The notes under the pieces are model-generated. The model saw only the letters and a program-made list of their open reading frames with translations, was not told where the DNA came from and did not search any database. Source: Blasia pusilla (taxonomy: Eukaryota > Marchantiophyta > Marchantiopsida > Blasiales). Taken from it: a stretch of DNA of 64,000 bases. Shown here piece after piece: positions 1 through 11,041 of the stretch (position 1 is the first letter of the stretch; the number at the start of each line of letters is the position of its first letter). The position numbers and the translations under genes are program-made. The stretch is from the NCBI GenBank assembly GCA_050084515.1, contig CM114272.1, forward strand, positions 124,001 to 188,000. The letters are read 5' to 3'.

Positions 1-315
1 GGATTTCAAGATACATTCGACAATCAGCCTTTGAGGCTTAATCTCCTCACTTTTGAGCCCACCTTCGCTCTCCCCTTTAAACAAATAAGAGATTCTCCCA
101 TTTGAGACTGCTCAAGGCCGATACTAATTCCCCAGACACTCTTGCTGAAAATTCTCAGCGATTGATCATTTCAAAGGAAGGGGGGGAGGTTCTGCACACA
201 GCTACGTGTTCCGTACATGATTCTCTCCATAGGCATCATCACTTTCATCCACAACGAAGTTTTGAGATCTTTCTCTTTGTTTATATCAAGAGGCCAGTGA
301 TCTTCTGTCTTACAG

Positions 316-639
316 GTTGAGAACATATCTCCAGAAAACTCTGAATTCTACGAATGGGTTACAAATCCCTTCCAAACATGTGAATGTTGTCTTGTCCCCA
401 CGTATAATACTTTCCAGTTTCTCTCATTTGTCAGCACAGCAAGGGATGAGACGTGGATTCACAGCTCAAGGTTGGCCAATCCTGAAAGATTGGAAGTTGA
501 TACTTTCAAATCAACTCAGCACATGTGGACAACAATATCATTGAACAGAAGACAGAAGGTCAAGCTGCGAATTGCAAGCAAGGTGACTTTCGCGAATCAC
601 ACTGCTGTTGGCACCCTGCACGCTCCCCATTACAGTTAG
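316..639 (+). CDS. last exon of an unidentified gene (partial)
   Basis: An acceptor (TTCTGTCTTACAG) precedes an open frame of 107 codons that ends in TAG at 637-639. The translation starts VENISPENSEFYEWVTN and ends VGTLHAPHYS; it contains a Cys-rich stretch (CECC) and a basic run (NRRQKVKLR). I do not recognise the family. No exon is visible in bases 1-315, which have stops in every frame and no usable donor in the one open stretch (1-102), so the rest of the gene lies left of the window. The gene converges on the transporter whose stop is at 987, leaving about 350 bp between the two stop codons. Confidence 0.5.
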   Translation, partial: VENISPENSEFYEWVTNPFQTCECCLVPTYNTFQFLSFVSTARDETWIHSSRLANPERLEVDTFKSTQHMWTTISLNRRQKVKLRIASKVTFANHTAVGTLHAPHYS

Positions 640-986
640 TTCGTCTACCAGATTTATGAGGAAATATGGTACATAACCTCAGCTATACCGATGGAAAAGA
701 TTCAGTGACGAACATAGCTTGTGACTTCTTAACAGGCTCCCATCATGAAACTGGCGCTAGTCATGCCACATGTTTGTCTCAACCTTCCAGCTAGGGGACA
801 TGAATGAATGAGACCGGTTTACGGCCTTACAAACTAATCTTCACTAGACTTTTGAGCCTTGTCAAAAGTTGGACTGTATCGAGTGTATCTTGTAAGTGTG
901 AAAAATAATGAAGTAGATGCTTTTGAGCCATAGATCCAATGAGAGGTAAGGCATACTTCAAGAGAGTGTAGATCAGATGTTCTGGT
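640..986. other. intergenic gap between convergent genes
   Basis: This stretch lies between the stop codon of the plus-strand gene and the stop codon of the minus-strand transporter. It must hold both 3' untranslated regions and their polyadenylation signals. No other feature was seen. Confidence 0.5.
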
Positions 987-3913
987 TTAATCAGCCTTCT
1001 TCTTTGGCACATATGGCCACCTTTGATGTACAATTGTGCTACTCACAACAAGAGGAAGTGCTGCCAGAATATACAGCGATGGAGGAACTCCGTCAAACAC
1101 AACCTGCAAGATTGCTGTCACAAGCAATGCAGATACAATAACAAAACCCTGCACATTTCAAATAGCCGAAATTAGGAGTCGAAGAATAAAGAAACGTGCC
1201 ACAACCTTTTACTGCGAAAATATCAACATGGGCTTTTAAAAGACTACAGCTGTCAGCTATGATTTTTGCCACGTCTATTACAATGTGGAGATTGATTGAA
1301 TGAGACCCACTTGGATTCAATTGAAAGAAAAACTAACCTTTTTCACACCACCTGCATACATAGTCACCAACCCCACCAGGATGCCTCCAAGGGCATTTGT
1401 AAAAACTGGCAGCTGCAACATCAGCTTCAAAGTCTCAAAAGGAGCATGACTAATATCAAAAGAAAAACTCCTCTGCCTGAACCATAGGAGCTAAAGGGAA
1501 ACAAAGCAGGCCTTCCCCAGTATCTTCAAATGAAAGTTCCACGATTGCTAAGGGCCCAAGTAGGGGTTGGCATGTAGTTGGCCCAGGAAGCTAGAGAACC
1601 TAATACTCCATGTGAAAAAAAAACAAAAATTCTCCCACAAATAAATTGTAAATAGGGTTGACATTGGGGAGCTGAACATACAAGTGTCATAGGTGTCCAG
1701 CCAAAAAAAAATCCCTTTCGTTTAATAGCCTCCCCATCAGGAGACTGCATCAAGCTTGTGCAAAGAACTAGACACCCAAACACCGACATTTCTATGGTCA
1801 TCAAATATGTGCTCCTGTTTTTGACCTGCAAAACCTCAAAACAATTATAAAATCCTACCCAACAAGAAATCCAAATAGTGACATATGCAGAGGCTCTGAG
1901 AAACTCAAAGAAATAGCACTTTGCAGGGACAGGCCCACAGACAATTTTCTTTAATAATGTTGACTGGCTACACAAATAGTGAGACTTGGTACAAAAAATT
2001 TCTTCAATGAGTGTTTGCCCCTCAAATGACACGAAACTATTTCTCAACCTTATCATTTGGGTTCTTACATGTACCAAATCTCCTCTCAAATTATAGCTTC
2101 AAATGAGCAGTGAAAATATTAATAGCACTGAAAAACAATCACGATTGATATGTGTGAATTTAAGACAAGGTCTGTGCACTAGGGTATACCTGAACTGCCC
2201 ACTGACACAGAGTTGAAGCCAAGCCTGATAAAATGGAGGCAATCAAAATTGGAATAACACCCAATAGAAACGAGTTTTCAGAGACCTCTGAATTACTCGT
2301 TGGGGACCTTTGGCTGAGACTTAGAAGAGTTGCTGCTACTAGTAGCAACACGATTGCTCCTATTTGCTGTTTTGACTGTCTGTAGCTGTACACACCAGGA
2401 AAGCCATCTCAGTAGATTGAACACTCGAAAACACCACAAGGTAACGAAGGTAATTCATATCCTGCTTTTGTAGCTGGTCTAGACTCAATACTCAAGGAAT
2501 TGGGTTGCGCTTGTGGTTCGAGTAGGCATTGAGACAAAAAGGCTGATATAATCACAAGTCTTGTGATTATATCAGCCTTATAATCACAAGTTTGTAGCTG
2601 CAAGAACAAACAGCATGGCACTCAGCGAAAATGAGTAAGATCGTGGAAAATTACCCAAGAAACAGAAACATGAAAAATGCTGTGAAGGCCAACTTGGTCT
2701 GATTAAGCATCGTTGCAGTCAACGAATCAAGGTGTCGATAAGACACTTGGACCAAAGTATTTTGCACAGCATAAATAACTGCTGGTAAAGCAGAACCTTT
2801 AATCGCATCTTGCAAGCTCCAATCCTTCGCCAATTTAAGAAAATTACCTTCCCAAGTCAAAACTAAAACTGCACACATGATCTGCACGCATTAAGGTACT
2901 TAGAAATTGAACGGGTCTCATAGATCTTGACTTGATCTTCATTTGGGCACCAGAAAAAGATTTAAAGGGGGAAAAAGAACGACATACATCCAAGTTCAAT
3001 TAAATTCTCACTAACTAGAGCATTCGGCTAAACTGAAAGGAGAAACGAGTACTGTCAAAAAGGGAGCCAAATACATGTTGGAAGTACCTTAACTAGTTCA
3101 CATGAGAGGACGACAGTTGTCATGATCACTTGTCTCCTGTTCATGAGAATCACAGATTATCCATAAATATCAAAACGAGAGACTTTGCAAGAAACACTTT
3201 TATCAGACCAATTTTTCTTGCTGTGATTAATAGTCCCACAACGAACAAAGACGGATGTGGTTCGCAACAAGAGCCACATTTTGATATCCACCCCAGCCAC
3301 AATACCGATGTAACAAATAAACGACAATAGCAACATGGATCAAAGAAAGAGACGGAGAAGAAAACGAGGTGCTTCTCAGACAATCAAGGCGGCGCAATGA
3401 AAGCCTCTTGCTCACTGGGAGACGATCGGCGGGCGGCATCACACCCAGCCAGTCCGCACTGATTTCAACGCTCTTGACTCGGCTCAGCTCGTCAATGAAG
3501 AGACTCTTGGTTGTAGAAAATGTTTGGGCCCATCTCAATCCGGTGACAACAGATGGCCACGTAGAGATCGAAGGTAAGGTACTAAGACCAGCTCTCCCTG
3601 TATCGCAGAGCCTGATCGAATTTCTCCAGAGCTAGTGAATGGCAGCCTAAAATCGAAAGAAGCAGAATCGGGATCGGGGTCGGGGGATTGAGAGAGGCAC
3701 ATCTACACTTAGGGCTGTCAAGAGTTCATTTGCAATCATTGGATTATAGGCTAGGATCGGGAATAGACGCATGGAAGCGCAAAATTACCCGCAGAAGCGC
3801 TGCGTGAGAAGAGGTTGTGCACCATACTGCAAAGTGAGCAGCACCATACAAATCGCCGATCGCCTCTGCAACTGCTCTGGAGTTACGCGCTTCGCCTCCA
3901 CCTTAGCACCCAT
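987..3913 (-). CDS. ROCK1: ROCK1-like UDP-N-acetylhexosamine transporter (seven exons)
   Basis: Nucleotide-sugar transporter of the ER/Golgi membrane; the Arabidopsis family member ROCK1 moves UDP-GalNAc and UDP-GlcNAc. Exons on the minus strand: 3789-3913, 3088-3136, 2655-2881, 2190-2385, 1682-1825, 1338-1412 and 987-1148. All junctions are GT..AG and all phases agree, giving 978 nt and 325 aa, which as I recall is the length of the Arabidopsis protein. Exon 1 carries the family hallmark LLTLQYGAQPLL; exon 3 has SYRHLDSLTATMLNQTK; exon 4 has SGLASTLCQWAVQ; exon 5 has YLMTIEMS and SPDGEAIK; exon 6 has NALGGILVGLVT; exon 7 has GFVIVSALLVTAILQ and the lysine-rich end PYVPKKKAD, a plausible ER-retrieval tail. 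Exon 2 is only 49 bp. The start is the only ATG in phase with exon 2. Substrate is inferred from homology alone. Confidence 0.88.
2539..2579. repeat. near-perfect palindrome in transporter intron 3
   Basis: Two 20-bp arms (2539-2558 and 2560-2579) are exact reverse complements separated by one base. A partial third copy of the arm (ATAATCACAAGT) follows at about 2580-2591. The structure lies inside the intron between the exons at 2190-2385 and 2655-2881. It could be the remnant of a foldback element. Confidence 0.8.
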
Positions 3914-5010
3914 AGCGTCTGACCAGACGAAGATATCCTCTTCTCTTCTCTCCTGCCTCCTCTCTTAGATCGGCGAAAGTGTCAGGCTGGAGCTATGATA
4001 GCCAAGGGTCCGTCTTTTCCTATCTGATCTGGCAGAGCATGGAGTGCGCATTAGGCCTAGGTCAAGAGCACAATGCCATGCTCACGATGGACTATCGATG
4101 GTGTCAAGCTCCCGCAATGAGAGAAGTTTCGTCGCGGTCACCTGCAAATCTCGCATGAACCGCCACACAGATTACGCACATACTTTGGTGCTGATCGCCA
4201 TCTCCTTTTTGATAAGTAATCTTGATTATTGGATGGAGACTAGCCGCAACGTCCTGCAAGATCACTCAACTTCCCCGACCGCGAGTAGGTGCTGGAAGAA
4301 GTCGTGGCAACCATCAAAGTTTGAAATTCAAGTGTATGCAACACCGGTGACAATTGTTAATGGAGATTAACGCGCCCTCGAGTCGAAAAGGTAAAATTTT
4401 AAAGAAAATGCCAGTTTAACAATCCACAAAACACGTGTGGACGTGCAAATTTACCCGCAGAAACGCTGCTTGAAAAGACCCCGGACGCCCATACAGCAGC
4501 GTAAGCAGCACCATCCAAATCGCCGATCCCCACTGCTCGGGAGTTGCGCGCTTCTCTTTCACCTGGGCATCCATAACATCTGACCGGGTGAAGATATTCT
4601 ATTCTCCTCACTTCTCTTCTCCTGTGTCCTGTTTCAGATAGGAAAAAGTGGCAGGCTGGACCAATTATAGCGAGGCACTGTCTACTCCCATGATAACCTG
4701 GCGGTCAAAGGAGGAACGTGTGCACAAGTAGTCCAGATCAACAGCACAATGTCATCTATGCCTACGGTTCACCATCGCTAGTGTAGGTATCCGACCAATC
4801 ACATTTCTTCAAGATCACCTCCGGCCAACAGTGTTTGTTGACCATCACCATGAGCAATCTTGGTTATTTGTTGGAGCGTCGCCACAATGTCGTGCATCAT
4901 CTCTCAACTTTACCCTATCCCATCCAGGTGCCTGACCATCGACGTTTCATATTCGAGAGACAACTGCTAATAGAGATTCACAGGCTCTCGTATCAAGGGT
5001 CATGCATGAT
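3690..5010. repeat. tandem duplication of transporter promoter and first exon
   Basis: The stretch beginning near 3775 is repeated, diverged, about 661 bp further on. Matching landmarks are the ATG of exon 1 (3911-3913) against 4572-4574, the donor region at 3788 against 4454, and the upstream sequence around 4040-4270 against about 4740-4900 (for example AGCACAATG and the TAATCTTGATTATT / CAATCTTGGTTATT segments). The outer edges are approximate. Confidence 0.7.
4455..4574 (-). pseudogene. duplicated, decayed copy of transporter exon 1
   Basis: On the minus strand an ATG at 4574 opens a 40-codon stretch resembling the real first exon: MDAQVKEKRATPEQW followed by MVLLTLLYG, then a GTAAAT donor. 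It is 120 nt against 125 nt in the intact copy. The net loss of 5 nt changes the splice phase, so splicing it to exon 2 would shift the frame, and the QYGAQPL hallmark is lost. It may still act as an alternative promoter or an untranslated first exon. Confidence 0.7.
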
Positions 5011-5695
5011 TAACTCTTCTCTTCCTCCACGATACGTCTCCCGGAACGCGACCTTCGCGAACCATTTTGGAATCCAAAACTCTGTCCAGCCACGGCGTAG
5101 ACTATATTACATAGCTTCCACATGAGAGGAAATGACAGAGCACCAAAGGAAATTAAAGCATTGTTTACGTGGATGAAACTCCACAGGTGTGCAAACAAAC
5201 GCAAACGCATCATCACTCCATAGCCCACGGTGGATTTGACGGTGACCAATGACTACAACGGTGGACCAATTTGCCAAAGAAGTAGGATCTTCTGAACCAC
5301 ATAACCGCGGAAGAAGATCCGACCTTTACTAGGACATGAATTGAAAATTAAACATCCTTCAGGGGCCGCCAAAGATGGATCGCCATTTGTCCCAGACGAA
5401 AACAAACATTGACCATTCCAATCCTTCATTTATTTCTAGCCTTCGTGTAAACATGGGCACAACCAACCAAGAAACCAACATAAGCCTTTCCAACCATTGA
5501 TTGCGCCTGTAAAATTGCATTGAATGCATACATATAATAATGAGGAGAAAACATACTAAACATAGGGCAGCCCTTACTGTTGCCAACATCGAAGCCTCAC
5601 AAATGCTGAGCTGAGTAATTCTTTGGTCGATCGTACCGCCGTCAGAATCTTTTGGAAACATTCTGCGACCTCCACTGATTCCCTGTTATTCATTA
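5011..5695. other. intergenic, no gene seen
   Basis: This is the spacer between the exon duplication and the hAT remnant. A 100-codon minus-strand open stretch ending at 5359 has no recognisable similarity and no splice context, so I do not call it. CCCTGT at 5681-5686 and ACAGGG at 5695-5700 form a short inverted repeat at the edge of the hAT remnant. Confidence 0.4.
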
Positions 5696-5792
5696 CAGGG
5701 TCCGGGGAGTTTTTACCGGGGAACCGGTCTTTGCAGTCCGGGGTAGGCTTTTTGGGAATTCCGATCGGTAATAAAAGTCTGTTTTGGAAGTA

Positions 5793-6482
5793 GCGGTAAA
5801 TCTGTTACAATAAATTTCTGAATATTTTAATGTTTAAATGGCATTAATTATCCGGCAGACTCTTAATATAGCTGAGCATTAATTAATTATTAATTACTCT
5901 TAATATAGCCTCTATTATGATGTCCACATCATTCCCATATCCCTATGGGTTAGCATACACATACCTAAAGTGTGTAGAGTTTTTCCAAAGCATTACCTAT
6001 TCATCCAATATATCCTCATAATCAACAATCTTCCCCTTCAAGATTATCTTATGGACAACATCTAAATGTTTACTCTGTAATCTATTACAACACTTTGTCT
6101 TTATCATATTCTGCACAAAAAAGTTCTCTCTCACAAATCGCAGTACTCACACATTGCACCCTAGCAATGTTGGCCAATACCAACAAATTTGAGAACTTAT
6201 ATTGCAAGGATCGGCTCCAACTTACCATTGTCTAGAGATCTCGAAAGTTCCTATCTTTCCATTATGTTGTGGTCTTGAGCTTAAATGACTGAAACTCTAG
6301 TTTCACAGCTCATGAGTTCACAATAGCAGGTTGCAAATAACCCCTGAGAGGAGCATCCCTTCCAAAATGTGCACAAAGATCATCTACATTCTTACAACCC
6401 CAACTGTTCAACCCTACTAGCCTAGAGGGTATATGCAGAGGATTCACAAATATTCAGAAATTTATTGTAACAGAATTACCGC
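5793..6482. repeat. 35-bp inverted repeats flanking 620 bp
   Basis: Bases 5793-5827 and 6448-6482 are reverse complements with about one mismatch in 35. The right arm sits inside the hAT coding remnant as an apparent insertion between the GAMRI and NPLHIPSR segments. This suggests a small foldback element or a rearranged second transposon end. Confidence 0.65.
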
Positions 6483-7019
6483 CTACAATCAAATTATTCT
6501 CATTGCACCAATCAAATTATTGTCCTTGAATTGATCCTGTAAGGTCGCACATACATTCTCAGCATAACTCTTCTGGAAAGTTAGAGCAACCTGCAAATCC
6601 TTTCCAGTATGATCCCTCAAAATTTCAGTATTGTGGTACTTTCTACCCCTAATCTCAGATTGCAATCGTTTTAAATATCCTCCAAGAGGTCCAAAATAAG
6701 GTAAGAGATGATAACATGTTGCCTCAGAGAATGTAGAAGCATTCAAATCATGATTCTCCATCACAAAGTTCATTGTAATAGAGGCTACCTCAGAATTTAC
6801 AACACTACCAATGGTACTAACATCTACAAAGTTATATTGGAATACCTTACTCAAGTTAGCAAGTATAAACAAGATATTTTCCAAAAAGTACAATTGATAG
6901 ATCATTTCAAATGATCTTAACTTTTTGTACGTATTAGCAACATTACCATCGTCTTCGGAGAGCGGAATATTCCTGAAATATGTGAGGACACACTCTAATG
7001 AGTCACACAAAGTAATCAC
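5997..7019 (-). pseudogene. hAT-family transposase C-terminal half, broken
   Basis: The longest open part (6489-7019, 176 codons) has features of plant hAT-like zinc-finger transposases: MIYQLYFLENILFILANLSKVFQ, split here by family context, then DLNASTFSEATCYHLLPYFGPLGGYLKRL in that order. Similarity continues downstream on the same strand in other frames: NPLHIPSRLVGLNSWGC near 6400, then LANIARVQCVSTAICER and NRLQSKHLDVVHKI near 6050-6170. The latter is the hATC dimerisation region, ending in a stop at 5997. At least one in-frame stop and two frame changes interrupt it, and the N-terminal BED finger and first catalytic region are absent. It is a non-functional fragment. Confidence 0.75.
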
Positions 7020-7029
7020 GGCTTGCCAT

Positions 7030-8100
7030 CGTTACCCCTAAACCGAAACCCTAAACCAGCCGCCACGCCAGCGGCGGCCGTCGCCATCATAGTCACCGTC
7101 AACAGTCCGCCATCGATGGTCAATTGTCACCATCAACGGTCAACTGTCACCGGTCCACCGTCCGCCGTCGTCGTCGCCGCCGCCTAACGCTTCTAAGAGC
7201 CGCGTTCGTTCATTGTCCACCCTTTGGTTGCCATTTCCGCCATTACGGAGTGGAGGGTCTTCCACGACCATCGTTGATTCTCTGACTTGCGTCGCCACCA
7301 CATACTTTGGTTTGGCCGCCACTGTCATCTCAGTCTGGTTATCAATCAATTATGACAGATGACCTCGGGTTATGGTGTTTGAGTTTTCATTTCATGTTGT
7401 TATGTTGTGATTGGTAGCCGCTTGACGATGATCGAGTACCGTGCCATGAAGTCGATAGCTGCAACACGTCATCGATTACCACGCCGTGCCACTTGTGGTT
7501 GCACCGCATCATCTCGATCGCGGAGCCGCCCCTCCACTAAGGTGCAGAGCGTGGGAATTGCTGATTGAGGAGGGTATGCCGCCGAGTGCCGCACCCCATT
7601 CCCAAGTGCCGTGTCGTTTGTAGCCGTTCCGTGGGGCTAGTGCCGCACTGGACCGTTGAACCTGCACCTACACCACACAGGGAGGAGGTTTGAGCAGCGT
7701 CAGTTCGAGAGGAGTACGAGTTGTTGATTGGAGGAGTTGTCTCCATGACCAAGTTGGGGTCGAGATTTGTAGTTGTTGTGGAGCGACATCGATATTTTTG
7801 TCAGGTTACGTGTTCTGGTCTCTTACTCGGCACGTGTGAGGGATTTCCGGGTATTGGGAAGTTATTTGGGATATTGGGTTTCGTGTTGATGCTACGAGCA
7901 TCGATGATGTATGGGTTTAGGGGACATAGACCTATGTGGGATGTCCAGAGTTGAGGATGGTTTGTTGATGAGACGATAGATCGGTTGATTTGCTGCACCA
8001 TGCTGCTTGTTGTCGCACAACACACGTCTCAGTGAGAGAGTGTAGATTGAATGCCGCATGTTTAGTTTGAGTGATTGAGGGATTACTCGTGAGATTGAGA
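7030..8100. other. spacer with CCCTAAA-like motif and GC-rich triplet stretch
   Basis: CCCTAAACCGAAACCCTAAACC (7036-7057) contains two copies of the plant telomere-type heptamer on the minus-strand sense. Bases 7060-7350 are rich in GTC/CCG triplets with short repeats of GGTCAATTGTCACC / GGTCAACTGTCACC. From about 7500 the base use resembles the retrotransposon that follows, so part of this may be the element's 5' leader. I could not find a 5' LTR matching the 3' LTR at 15144-15761. Confidence 0.4.
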
Positions 8101-8344
8101 GTGATCGTGTAAGAGGGGCAGGAGGGCCATCACGACGTCCTTTCAAGATTTTGAGAGGCGAGGTAGTGGACTTGAGAGTAGCTCTGGAGGGCTTACCCGG
8201 AGTGATGCAAGGTTCCGAGGATCTCCACGTGAGAGATCACCTCGATCTCCTGATGGGTCGTCTTCACACGAGGGGGAGCGTGTAGAGGAGTGTGTTAGTG
8301 ATCCACCGTACACATTTAGTGATCCTACTAGCTGGGCGTACGAG

Positions 8345-9633
8345 ATGGACGACCGGGATAGAGGACCGCGTAGGTTTTCGGGTGTTGTAGGCACCATAGA
8401 GCTACACAACTTCATTGCAGAGTTTAGGAGTTGGTGTGACTCACAGCGGGCTAGGAACTCTAGAGAGTTCAACCCGTTTATAGCATGGAATGGTATGTTC
8501 CAACATTTAGAGGGGGCACCCATGGATGATTACCATGAGTTCTCCCACAGATATGCCCAAGAGATTGAGGCATGGCGACTCTACTATGACCCACACTATG
8601 TGTCATGGACGGAGCCGTTCCCAGATGACAAGGAGGAGTCAGGAGAGACTACTTCCTCTTCCACTAGTGATGTTTTAGGAGGGGTCACTCGCACTGGAGC
8701 AGTTGCACCGTCTAGTTCATCCTAGGTTCAACCCCGTGGTTAAGTTCTTTGTTGAGTTGAGGGCGAGCTACCAGGGGGTACGGACAGAGAAGTTGCAGAG
8801 CATCCACGACTTCCAGAGGCGCCGAGGTGAGAGTTCGCGTGAGGCTTACACTCACTTGCGTCGGTTGATCAACGTCACTCGAGGGGTGACAGAGGCTCAA
8901 GCTATCCAGTCATGGTACGCAATGTTGGACCGGACCATGCGGACACGGGTGCGGGAGGGGTGCTCCTTATGAACACCTCACCTACGTTGCGAGATGTCTT
9001 TGGGACCGCCGAGAATATTGAGCGCAATATGGCAGAGGAGAGCGTAGCCACCATGGGTTATGGGTGAGAGCAGTTACGATTGTCTGCACCACCAGTGCAG
9101 CAACGTGGACTCCGAGATACATCGACTGTGGCGCCACGAGCTAAGGGAGGATACCAGGAGGCCGTGCCATAGAGATGTGCGCCTTCATATGTTGCTCAAT
9201 AGTAGCCGCCTACGATTACTTGTTGGTCATGTGGTGGAGCCCATCATCAGCGCGATTACACTCGTCAAGATCATGGACGTGTGCCTCAGCATGGAGGAGG
9301 AGATGGTGCTATACCAGGAGGTTATGAATGTGACGATTGTCAGAGGTATGGTCATACATGCCTCAGGTGTTTCACTTTACATCTTGAGTTACGTCCGGAC
9401 CGAGGGCCAGAGAGGGCATCAAAGCGAGTAGCCGGTCCGGGTGGGCCTAGAGATCGTACACTAGGTGGTCTCGTTGGGGGACGAGGAGCAGGAGTTGCCC
9501 GACAGAGTGGTGGAGCTGCCCGTGGAGGAGGTAGAGTCCCACCACCTAGATGCATCAAGGGAGAAGCCAGACGTGAGGCTAGGATGGCTGCTCAGTATAA
9601 CAACTACATGAGTAGATTGCCGCTATGGCATTG
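8345..9633 (+). pseudogene. gag region with CCHC zinc knuckle (degenerate)
   Basis: Structural gag protein of the element. The first open stretch (8345-8725) begins MDDRDRGPRRFSGV and contains a segment of the type RLYYDPHYVSWTEPF. It continues in another frame from about 8703, with a retrotransposon-gag core FQRRRGESSREAYTHLRRL. The region 9281-9634 has the zinc knuckle CDDCQRYGHTCLRC (CX2CX4HX4C) near 9311-9352, followed by a Gly/Arg-rich tail. At least three frame changes or stops separate these parts, consistent with an inactive copy. Confidence 0.75.
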
Positions 9634-9894
9634 AGGTTACTTGATGCCGGATCCGTGGCATCGACATCATATTGAGCAACTAGAGATATGGAGGATCATG
9701 GTTGGATGTGCGGGGTTGCCCAGATGGAGGCCACCGCAGTTGTGACGTGTGGAGCAGCCGCAGAGTTGGATCCACAGAGAGGGGAAGCCAAGAAATAGAC
9801 TAGGCTTCCTCAGTTTTTCACGTTGTCCGAAGCGATGAGGACCCCATCGATGGGTCCTGATTAGAGTTCTTGGAGAGTTGGTGATGTTTGTCGT

Positions 9895-10734
9895 GTGCAG
9901 GCACGAAGGGCGATGTTAGAAGCAAGTGCGACGACTTCTATTTCTGATGCTCATGAGGGGCATGTGTCAAGCACGTTGTTGGGGGCGGCCACCATTGTGT
10001 ACCACGCTCCTTTATTTTCTGCTTCCGATGTTAAGACGTTGGGAGGTACGCACGCCAAGGTTTTTTGGTTGGCCGCTATGCTATGGGAGCGTGGAGTTGG
10101 AGTTCCTGCATCACGTTCAGAGGTGATTGTAGAGGAGGTGATGGACATGCCCTTGGATTGGATGCTCGGTCCATCCATGTCAGATTCATGGCAGGCTGCG
10201 GCTGCTAGGATGGCGGAGATGCCCGCTAGACCTGCAATAGAGCGTGCCATGGCTTCTCCTAGTGTTGTGTTGCTGGATAATTGGGGAGAGGTCTTCCAGT
10301 TGGTGAGTTCCGGAGGTAGAGCTTTTAGTCTGCACCGCGTCTTGTTGGATTCAAGAGCGCGACCCCTGATGTTGGGGAAAGCATCATTCAGAGGATTGGG
10401 CTTGACAAGAGCCGTTGTGGAGCGTTGTCCATTCGGGATATAGACATCCTTGGATTGAGCGAGTACCACATAGTATATCACCCGACAAGAGGTCGTGGTG
10501 AGGATCCGCCCGGGACATCCTACAGATGAGTCTGTGGTGCGAGCCAAGGCGATAGTGATTGATGCGGAGTCCTACGACGTCTTGGTTGGTGGAGCAATGT
10601 TATACCCGATGGGGTTTTCCCAGGATTACTGGGAGGAGTCAGCGTCCTACAGACCAGAATGGCATTCACGTGATGGGCGCCTTAGCTCATTACCCATTCG
10701 ATTCACATGTGCAATGATCGAGCGACGGCCATGA
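9895..10734 (+). pseudogene. retroviral-type aspartic protease region (degenerate)
   Basis: The open stretch 9895-10443 (182 codons) ends with VLLDSRARPLMLG near 10339-10380, which matches the DSGA...LG core of retropepsins with Gly replaced by Arg. A following stretch (10495-10734) contains VIDAESYDVLVGGAMLYPMG, typical of the C-terminal part of gypsy proteases. A stop at 10441 and a frame change separate the two parts. The replaced active-site glycine and the stops suggest loss of activity. Confidence 0.65.
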
Positions 10735-11041
10735 GAGATGGCGACCTTAGCAATATTTAGCAGTGCCATCACTTGGCCTAGTGATTTGAATGAGGACATG
10801 TCCATGCATAGGATACTCCCGTTCCGGACATTTCTATGCAGAGGAGTGTCATGGTAGCCGCATTAGTCCGTGGAGGAGAGGTGCCGCTTTGGGGCTGACT
10901 AAGGAGCTCCGACGCTTAGCCACTAAGCATGTGCAAACCGCATGGAGCGAGATGTTTGCACGAGAGTGTGACGGGTCAGAGGAACCCCAAGTAGGAAGGA
11001 GTGCTGCTATGACCCCTTTGGACACCACCCTCATTTTGTGA

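Larger units (their letters stand above)
5696..7019 (-). mobile_element. remnant of a hAT-type DNA transposon
   Basis: The coding remnant occupies 5997-7019. On its 3' side, bases 5696-5725 begin CAGGGTCCGGGGAG, which looks like a hAT terminal inverted repeat (CAGGG...). The partner end is not visible right of 7019, where the similarity stops abruptly at a CCCTAAA-containing sequence. The element is therefore truncated at its transposase N-terminal end. Confidence 0.6.

Noticed and set aside
7036-7057. A telomere or interstitial telomeric array
   Set aside because: Only two imperfect CCCTAAA units are present, too few to call an array.
7300-8100. A 5' LTR of the gypsy element
   Set aside because: No segment matches the 3' LTR at 15144-15761 and no tRNA primer-binding site was seen, so the left end is truncated or too diverged to call.
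9951-10547. A 198-codon minus-strand open frame in the retrotransposon
   Set aside because: It overlaps the sense protease region, which has recognisable motifs; it is a shadow frame.
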